From an uncultured bacterium (GTDB lineage: Bacteria > Verrucomicrobiota > Lentisphaeria > Victivallales > UBA1829), in NCBI GenBank assembly GCA_900549415.1, contig URNX01000012.1, forward strand, positions 1 to 64,000: 64,000 nt of DNA. The letters run 5' to 3'. A model generated the notes under the pieces. The model saw nothing but the letters and a program-made list of their open reading frames with translations, was not told where the DNA came from and did no database searches. The position numbers and the translations under genes were made by a program. Of the stretch, positions 59,076 through 64,000 are shown piece after piece; position 1 is the stretch's first letter, and each line of letters opens with the position of its first letter.

Positions 59076-60173
59076 TCAGTTTAAAGGTTCAATCTGACCG
59101 TTGCTCTCAATACGGACGGGTTTTCCGGACGATGCGGAAAGATAGACTGCGTCGATCAGCCGCATCAGCTTCACAGCCTCGGACGGCAGGGAAAGCGGCG
59201 CAGCCTCCCCGCGAAGAGCACGGATAAAGTTTTCCGGCATCCGGGTGCGCCCCATATCGTCATCGTTCTTGAAGCGCAGATTCTTGTCGTCGGAAACTCC
59301 TTTTTTCTGCGAATAGAGCTCGCAGGTGTTGTTATTGTTGATGGAACGGATCCGCACACCCGTCTCCGTTCCCTGAAGCGCGACATAGGTATCCTCCTCA
59401 CGCACCAGTTCCGCCCATGAATTGTGGAGCGTAAGAACCTGTCCGGTTTTGAAACGGACAAAACCGTGGCATGCGGATTCAACATCGGTCGTTCCGTGCA
59501 GAGAAACCGTTTTGCCCCACGCCCCCTGGAATTCGGGGTTGTCGATAAAGTCGCTGAAGGTCTGCGCCAGCACATATTCCGGCTCCGGATAATCCATGAA
59601 CCAGAGCGCGAGATCAATCATGTGAAGCAGGTCGATGAGGGGACCGCCGCCGGCGATCGCCTTCGTCGTGAACCAGCCGCCGAAACAGGGAATGCCCGTC
59701 CGGCGCTGCCACGTGGCCTGCGCGGAATTGATGCGCCCGATTTTTCCTTCGACGATCAGCTTTTTGATATGAAGCGCATCCAGGCACGCCCGGTTGTTGA
59801 GGTTGAACATCAGTGTCTTGCCCGATTTTTCCGCAAGTTCCGCCATTTCGCGCATTTCCCTGGAATTCAGCGCGGGCGGCTTTTCACAGAAAACATGCAG
59901 ACCGCGTTCGAGAGCCTCCATCACCAGCGGATAGTGAAACTTGTTCGGCGTAATGACCGAAACGGCGTCCAGTTCCGGATGCGCGGCCGCCATGACGGAA
60001 AGGTTTTCATAAACTTCACCGGGGAAACCCCATTTCGCGGCAAACGCCTTTCCTTTTTCAGCGTTCATATCCGCAACGGCGACGACTTCCGCGCCGCCCT
60101 CCAGGAATCCCCGGACGTGATACTCCGCCATCTGCCCGGCGCCGATCAATCCGACTTTTATTTTCTTTTCCAT
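59076..60173 (-). CDS. Gfo/Idh/MocA-family oxidoreductase
   Basis: A 365-residue NAD(P)-dependent sugar oxidoreductase. Rossmann start VGLIGAGQMAEYHVRGF, then DAVSVITPNKFHYPLVMEAL, the family motif VFCEKPPALNSREM with the catalytic Lys, and GGPLIDLLHMIDLALWFM with the conserved Asp/His of the C-terminal alpha/beta domain. The ATG at 60173 has AAAGGAG in front; upstream in-frame codons have no homology. It is the first gene of an operon with the alcohol dehydrogenase and is divergent from an AraC gene. Confidence 0.9.
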   Translation of the reverse strand: MEKKIKVGLIGAGQMAEYHVRGFLEGGAEVVAVADMNAEKGKAFAAKWGFPGEVYENLSVMAAAHPELDAVSVITPNKFHYPLVMEALERGLHVFCEKPPALNSREMREMAELAEKSGKTLMFNLNNRACLDALHIKKLIVEGKIGRINSAQATWQRRTGIPCFGGWFTTKAIAGGGPLIDLLHMIDLALWFMDYPEPEYVLAQTFSDFIDNPEFQGAWGKTVSLHGTTDVESACHGFVRFKTGQVLTLHNSWAELVREEDTYVALQGTETGVRIRSINNNNTCELYSQKKGVSDDKNLRFKNDDDMGRTRMPENFIRALRGEAAPLSLPSEAVKLMRLIDAVYLSASSGKPVRIESNGQIEPLN

Positions 60174-60185
60174 AGCCGTTCTCCT

Positions 60186-60229
60186 TTGCATTCTGTTGTT
60201 TCCGCGATATATTATACAATAAGAAACAA
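60186..60229. promoter_or_regulatory. Divergent promoter region with TTGTTTC/GAAACAA inverted repeat
   Basis: Plus strand: TTGCAT (60186-60191), 16 nt, TATATT (60208-60213) for the AraC gene. Minus strand: TATAAT (60216-60211) for the oxidoreductase gene, with a poor -35. TTGTTTC (60196-60202) and GAAACAA (60223-60229) are symmetrical about both -10 boxes. Confidence 0.45.
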
Positions 60230-60260
60230 ATAAACTCCACCACATTTTTACTTAAAAACT

Positions 60261-61154
60261 ATGCGCAATCAATCAAATATCGAAAAAAACGGCGAATTGG
60301 CGCCGATCTCCGTCGATCCGGCGTTTCCTGTGAACGAAGCGGATTTCAACACGCGCGGAGAAACGCCGAACGTCGCCGCGCATCTCCATAACCTCTGCGA
60401 AATCGGCTACTGCTTTGACGGCTCCGGAGTTTTTCTGATCGGCGGAAAAATTCTCACCTTCAAGGCGGGCGACGCCGTTTTCATCACCACACAGGAAGTG
60501 CATCTGGCAAAAAGCAATCCGGGACAGACCACGCGCTGGGGATTTCTGAATTTCGACCCGGCGGGACTCCTCGCCGGAAGCATGGATGAACTCCGCATGA
60601 ACCTCATCCTCGAACGCTGCTGCGGCGACGCGTTCCGGAACATCATCGAAGGGGAGAAACATCCGGAAGCGACCGCCTGCATCCGCCGCATTCTACTGGA
60701 ACGCCGCGACATGCCGCACAACTGGCAGCCGATGCTCCGTGCGCTTCTCTGGCAGCTGTTCATCGAACTGGACCGTCTTGCTCCGGAAACAGCCGGCGCC
60801 CGCACCGGACAGTACCGCGACGTCTGCCGGATCATCCCCGCGCTCGATTTCATCAACGCGCATATCGCGGAACCGCTTGCTCTCGAACAGCTGGCGAAAC
60901 TCTGCGCGACAAGCGTCCCGAACTTCCGCAAACTCTTCTGCCGCGCCATGGGCTGCGCCCCTTATCCTTATATCACGCGAACCCGTCTTCAGCTGGCCTG
61001 TTCCATGCTCAAAAACACAGATGAATCCATCTGCCGCACCGCCTATGCAGCCGGATTCAACAACATCTCCAACTTCAACCGGCAGTTCCGCGAAGTCTAC
61101 GGCACGGCTCCGGGCGAGTACCGGAAAGCAAAGGCGGAAAACAGGGAAGAATGA
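60261..61154 (+). CDS. AraC-family transcriptional regulator of the dehydrogenase locus
   Basis: A 297-residue protein. The N-terminal cupin has AHLHNLCEIGYCFDGSGVF and LTFKAGDAVFITTQEVH. The C-terminal AraC domain has LEQLAKLCATSVPNFRKLFC and ICRTAYAAGFNNISNFNRQF, ending FREVYGTAPGEYRKA. It is divergent from the Gfo/Idh-alcohol dehydrogenase operon and is its probable regulator. No clear Shine-Dalgarno is seen before the ATG at 60261. Confidence 0.87.
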   Translation: MRNQSNIEKNGELAPISVDPAFPVNEADFNTRGETPNVAAHLHNLCEIGYCFDGSGVFLIGGKILTFKAGDAVFITTQEVHLAKSNPGQTTRWGFLNFDPAGLLAGSMDELRMNLILERCCGDAFRNIIEGEKHPEATACIRRILLERRDMPHNWQPMLRALLWQLFIELDRLAPETAGARTGQYRDVCRIIPALDFINAHIAEPLALEQLAKLCATSVPNFRKLFCRAMGCAPYPYITRTRLQLACSMLKNTDESICRTAYAAGFNNISNFNRQFREVYGTAPGEYRKAKAENREE

Positions 61155-61194
61155 AAAGCCGCACCGTTTTTCGGAAGAAATTTCCAAATCGGAC

Positions 61195-61222
61195 TTGACT
61201 TTTCGGAAAAACGTGGCATATT
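61195..61222 (+). promoter_or_regulatory. sigma70-type promoter for rpmA-obgE
   Basis: TTGACT (61195-61200), 16 nt, CATATT (61217-61222), 52 nt before the rpmA ATG at 61274, with AGGAGA in between. Confidence 0.6.
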
Positions 61223-61273
61223 TCAGTTTTGCATATTACACAAACCATTTGCACAATAACAGGAGAATCGGAA

Positions 61274-61531
61274 ATGGCACATAAGAAAGGTCAGTCAAGC
61301 AGCAGAAACGGACGCGACAGCAAGCCGAAAATGCTGGGTATCAAAGCGTTCGGCGGTCAGTTCGTCACAGCCGGAAGCATCATCGTCCGTCAGCGCGGCT
61401 CCCGTATCCGCGCAGGCAAAAACGTCGGCTGCGGCAGAGACTACACCCTCTTCGCTCTCGTCGACGGAACTGTCAAATTCGGAAACTTCACCAAGAAAGA
61501 CGTTTCCGTTATTCCCGCCGTCGCGGAATAA
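61274..61531 (+). CDS. rpmA: 50S ribosomal protein L27
   Basis: An 85-residue basic protein of the large subunit near the peptidyl transferase centre. MAHKKGQSSSRNGRDSKPK and GSIIVRQRGSRIRAGKNV are the L27 hallmarks, and the glycine-rich core GIKAFGGQFVTAGS is intact. It starts directly with MAHKKG, without the cleaved extension of Firmicutes. In most bacteria rplU (L21) lies directly upstream; here an AraC gene does, so rpmA has its own promoter and L21 must be elsewhere. Confidence 0.97.
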   Translation: MAHKKGQSSSRNGRDSKPKMLGIKAFGGQFVTAGSIIVRQRGSRIRAGKNVGCGRDYTLFALVDGTVKFGNFTKKDVSVIPAVAE

Positions 61532-61549
61532 TCGGTCTTGACCAAGCAG

Positions 61550-61583
61550 AAAAGCCCGGCCCTTATCCGGTCGGGTTTTTTTG
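61550..61583 (+). terminator. Terminator between rpmA and obgE
   Basis: AAAAG plus CCCGGCC pair with GGTCGGG plus TTTTT around an eight-base loop, followed by more T residues. Read-through to obgE is possible. Confidence 0.8.
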
Positions 61584-61629
61584 TGTTCTCCTCCAACCCC
61601 TGAATTTTTACAGAGAAAGCGCCTGAATC

Positions 61630-62658
61630 ATGTTTATCGATAAAGCTGTCATCACTATCAAAGCCGGAAACGGCGGCAACGGCTGCTGCAGTTTCAGGCG
61701 CGAAGCATACATCCCCAAGGGCGGTCCCAACGGCGGCGACGGAGCCCCCGGCGGCGACGTCATCTTCGTCGGCGATCCCGGGCAGCTCACCCTCCTCGAT
61801 TTCCTCTACAACACCCGCTTCGCCGCTCAGGACGGCGGACACGGCAAGGGAAAAGACATGCACGGGCGCCGCGGGAAAGATCTCCGCATCCGCGTCCCCG
61901 TCGGCACCATCGTCCGCCTTGCGGAATCCGGTGACCTCCTCGCAGACATTGACGAGCCGGGCAAAGAAGTCGTCGTCGCAAAGGGCGGCGCGGGCGGACG
62001 CGGCAACGCGCGTTTTGCAACCAGCGTCAACCAGGCCCCGCGCGAACATGAACCCGGTCAGAAAGTCGATCCCGTCGATGTTGAACTCGAACTCAAGATC
62101 GTGGCGGATATCGGCTTCGTCGGATATCCGAATGCGGGAAAATCAACGCTCCTCTCCGATCTCACCAACGCAAACCCCAAGATCGGCCCCTATCCGTTCA
62201 CGACACTCAATCCCGTCGTCGGAATCATGGAATACGAGGATTTCAAAAAAATCACCGTTGCCGACATCCCCGGTCTGGTCGACGGAGCACACCGCAACGT
62301 CGGACTCGGACACGAATTCCTGCGCCACATCGAGCGTACACGGATGCTTGTCTACGTTCTCGACATGGGCGGAACCGACGGGCGCAACCCCATCGACGAT
62401 CTGCACGCGCTGCAGCGCGAACTGGATCTCTACTCCGATGGTCTTTCCGCACGCGCCAAACTCATCATCGCCAACAAAATGGATATGGAAGAGAGCGAAA
62501 AAAATCTGGAAGACCTGCTGAAGGATCTCAACAAGACCATCCCCGTCTTCCCGATGAGCGCAGTGCTCGACCCCGATTTCAATGAAATCAAAGACGTCCT
62601 CCGCGACCTTCTTTCGAAGTGTCCGGAGCACACCGCACTTGAGACGGAACAGGCATGA
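61630..62658 (+). CDS. obgE: GTPase ObgE/CgtA
   Basis: A 342-residue ribosome-assembly GTPase. The glycine-rich Obg domain (1-157) has IKAGNGGNGCCSFRREAY and KGGAGGRGNARFATS. The G domain has G1 GYPNAGKST, FTTLNPVVG (switch I), ADIPGLVDGAH (G3), ANKMDME (G4, NKxD) and FPMSAV (G5). The short C terminus after G5 is acidic, and no extra OCT domain is present. It binds the 50S subunit, which fits its place after L27. Its stop overlaps the next gene as ATGA. Confidence 0.96.
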   Translation: MFIDKAVITIKAGNGGNGCCSFRREAYIPKGGPNGGDGAPGGDVIFVGDPGQLTLLDFLYNTRFAAQDGGHGKGKDMHGRRGKDLRIRVPVGTIVRLAESGDLLADIDEPGKEVVVAKGGAGGRGNARFATSVNQAPREHEPGQKVDPVDVELELKIVADIGFVGYPNAGKSTLLSDLTNANPKIGPYPFTTLNPVVGIMEYEDFKKITVADIPGLVDGAHRNVGLGHEFLRHIERTRMLVYVLDMGGTDGRNPIDDLHALQRELDLYSDGLSARAKLIIANKMDMEESEKNLEDLLKDLNKTIPVFPMSAVLDPDFNEIKDVLRDLLSKCPEHTALETEQA

Positions 62659-63374
62659 ATCCGGCGGATTCCACGGTTCTCATCACCGGAGCGGCGAAAC
62701 GGGTCGGCGCGGAATTTGCGCGCGCCTTCGCCGCCGCCGGAGCGCATGTGATCATTCACTGCAACACCTCACGCAAAGAAGCGGATGCTCTCGCGGAGGA
62801 ACTCGGTGGAGAAGCGGCCGGACACTATGTCGTCTGCTGCGACCTCTCCAGACCGGAAAACATTCCCGCGCTCTTCAGCGATCTTCCGCGCGACCTCTCG
62901 ATACTGGTCAACAGCGCTTCGATTTTCAACCGGCAGGATATCGAGCACGAACCGCTTTCCAGCGCAAAACACCAGTTCGACGTCAACTTCTGGGGCCCCG
63001 TTGAACTCATGCGCCATTTTTACGCGCACTCCACTCCTTCGGAGCTCGCCGTGGTCAACATTCTGGATCAGGCGATCGTCAAAACGCCCCGTGACTCCTT
63101 CAGCTATTCGCTCTCGAAAAAAGCTCTTGCGGAGGCGACCCGCGCCGCGGCGCTGCACTACGCCCCCAGGATGCGCGTGAACGGTCTCGCCCCGGGACCC
63201 GTCATTCCTCCGCCCGGACTCGAACATCTGCACATGGAAAAGACTCTGAAGACTCTTCCCCTCGCCCGTCCGGTCAACCTGCACGACCTTTCGAGCGCCT
63301 GCATCATGCTCGCAACCAATTCCTCCATCACCGGAGCAACCCTGTTCGTCGACTGCGGGCAAAGCCTGATATAA
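62655..63374 (+). CDS. Short-chain dehydrogenase/reductase, pteridine-reductase-like
   Basis: A 239-residue SDR enzyme. Cofactor motif VLITGAAKRVGAEFARAF, where the Arg after Lys suggests NADPH, then ILVNSASIF (in place of NNAG), the catalytic YSLSKKAL (Tyr-x3-Lys) and VNGLAPGPVIPP. The TGAAKRVG and NSAS variants are typical of the FolM/PTR1-like dihydromonapterin or pteridine reductases. A missing active-site Ser cannot be excluded (VNILDQAI at that place has Asp). It is coupled to obgE by ATGA overlap. Confidence 0.82.
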   Translation: MNPADSTVLITGAAKRVGAEFARAFAAAGAHVIIHCNTSRKEADALAEELGGEAAGHYVVCCDLSRPENIPALFSDLPRDLSILVNSASIFNRQDIEHEPLSSAKHQFDVNFWGPVELMRHFYAHSTPSELAVVNILDQAIVKTPRDSFSYSLSKKALAEATRAAALHYAPRMRVNGLAPGPVIPPPGLEHLHMEKTLKTLPLARPVNLHDLSSACIMLATNSSITGATLFVDCGQSLI

Positions 63375-63405
63375 AAAATTTTTTCTTTTTTTTCTGAATC
63401 CCCCC

Positions 63406-63434
63406 TTGACAAATCCGCACTTTTCGTGTATAAT
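63406..63434 (+). promoter_or_regulatory. Full-consensus sigma70 promoter for the terminal regulator gene
   Basis: TTGACA (63406-63411), 17 nt, TATAAT (63429-63434). Downstream, TGGACTGA (63441) and TGGACCGA (63452) repeat with an 11-bp offset in the leader and could be an operator. Confidence 0.85.
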
Positions 63435-63473
63435 TAAAAGTGGACTGATACTGGACCGAGAAGGAGTTTTTCA

Positions 63474-64000
63474 ATGACACAGAACCGCGCAGACGGAACA
63501 ATGACACAGCAGATGCGGATTCGCTACTTTGTGATGAACCTCATTTATCACAATACCGGCAAATCCGTAAAGGTTCCCTCCACCCGCGAACTCGCCAAGC
63601 GGTTCGGAATCGCGCGAAGCACCATTCAGCTTGCATTTGAACAGCTCATCAAAGAGGGATACCTTGTCTGCCGCCAGGGAGCGGCAACCATGACAAATCC
63701 GCTCAGCCACTTCGTCCTCCAGCCCGAAACCCGCAATCCGCTGATCGGCGTCAAACTTTATGAAGGCGATGCGTTCTACTACGGCGCGAACTTCTGGCGC
63801 GCAATCTCCTCCGTGGCAACCGAACTGACCGAACGCGGATTCAACATCCGTCTGCTCATGAACGCCGCAACCACGCCGGAAAGCATCGATCGCGAAGTCC
63901 ATGAATCCTATCTCGACGGCATGATCCTCATCGATACCGGTTTGGAGTACATCAACGCCGCACGTCAGGCGATGCCCTGCGTCGTCATTGCGAACAGTCC
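63474..64000 (+). CDS. GntR-type regulator with LacI-like sensor (cut by window end)
   Basis: The frame is open to the right edge (about 175 codons). The N-terminal winged helix has KVPSTRELAKRFGIARSTIQLAF and QLIKEGYLVCRQGAAT, a GntR pattern. From residue ~88 a periplasmic-binding-like domain starts (LIGVKLYEGDAFYYGANFWR, then GFNIRLLMNAATTPES and DGMILIDTG), as in the regulator at 42561. AAGGAG precedes the ATG at 63474. It is probably another sugar-responsive repressor; its target lies outside the window or is itself. Confidence 0.82.
   Translation, partial: MTQNRADGTMTQQMRIRYFVMNLIYHNTGKSVKVPSTRELAKRFGIARSTIQLAFEQLIKEGYLVCRQGAATMTNPLSHFVLQPETRNPLIGVKLYEGDAFYYGANFWRAISSVATELTERGFNIRLLMNAATTPESIDREVHESYLDGMILIDTGLEYINAARQAMPCVVIANS

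Noticed and set aside
1..64000. tRNA, rRNA, CRISPR, insertion sequence or phage genes
   Set aside because: Intergenic gaps were read for cloverleaf ends, spaced repeats, transposase-like frames and terminal inverted repeats; none was convincing.

Overview
The window looks like a bacterial chromosome segment from the PVC superphylum, most likely Lentisphaerota (Victivallis-like). This is an inference from gene content, not a database match. The pointers are a pseudopilin-like protein with an H-X(n)-DG motif inside a polysaccharide-type gene cluster, LL-diaminopimelate aminotransferase (DapL), Lol lipoprotein export and TolC-type outer-membrane genes, a Ser/Thr kinase with leucine-rich repeats, and many pairings of a sugar-type regulator with a glycoside hydrolase. 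Coding density is high and promoters are mostly sigma70-like (TTGAAA or TTGACA, 16-17 nt, TATNTT or TATAAT). I saw no rRNA, tRNA, CRISPR array, prophage or insertion sequence.

Layout. 1-0.6 kb: the end of a probable antitoxin and a GNAT acetyltransferase whose natural reading frame carries an amber stop. 0.7-16 kb: a secreted acetyl-xylan-esterase-like protein, PurSL-type FGAM synthase with a YggL-like protein, a FabF/Dus pair, a ProC-LolC/E-LolD operon, FeoA-FeoB behind a long leader, and a nitroreductase plus aldo/keto reductase pair. 16-24.7 kb: an AraC regulator divergent from an operon of a secreted protein, a pseudopilin-like protein, a 1316-residue secreted protein and a GH42-like enzyme. 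24.7-32.6 kb: lipoprotein and alanine racemase, an AAA-ATPase/nuclease-like protein, an SGNH esterase, a TIGR02757 protein, and an oxygen-defence operon (PerR-type regulator, superoxide reductase, flavodiiron protein, rubredoxin).

32.6-48.8 kb: repeated regulator/glycosidase units (AraC with GH13, AraC with a GH63-like enzyme, GntR-LacI hybrid next to GH1, LacI, GH20 with AraC), with DapL, a large membrane kinase and an orphan RelB/DinJ antitoxin between them. No sugar transporter is visible. 48.8-56.3 kb: a minus-strand run of GluRS, peptide deformylase, a DUF1189-like membrane protein, a Cdc123/D123 homologue, SppA and a Cys-containing nuclease-like protein, preceded by a TolC-like lipoprotein. 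56.5-61.2 kb: a second carbohydrate locus (GH-like protein, zinc alcohol dehydrogenase, Gfo/Idh/MocA oxidoreductase, AraC). 61.2-64 kb: L27-ObgE-short-chain reductase, then a GntR-type regulator cut by the window end.

Most notable: (i) the kinase at 36.4-39.4 kb lacks the VAIK lysine and has a lysine in the glycine loop, as in eukaryotic WNK kinases; (ii) a full-length Cdc123/D123 homologue lies in an operon with translation genes; (iii) three AraC genes have tandem direct repeats with 21-22 bp period directly at their promoters, giving testable operator predictions.
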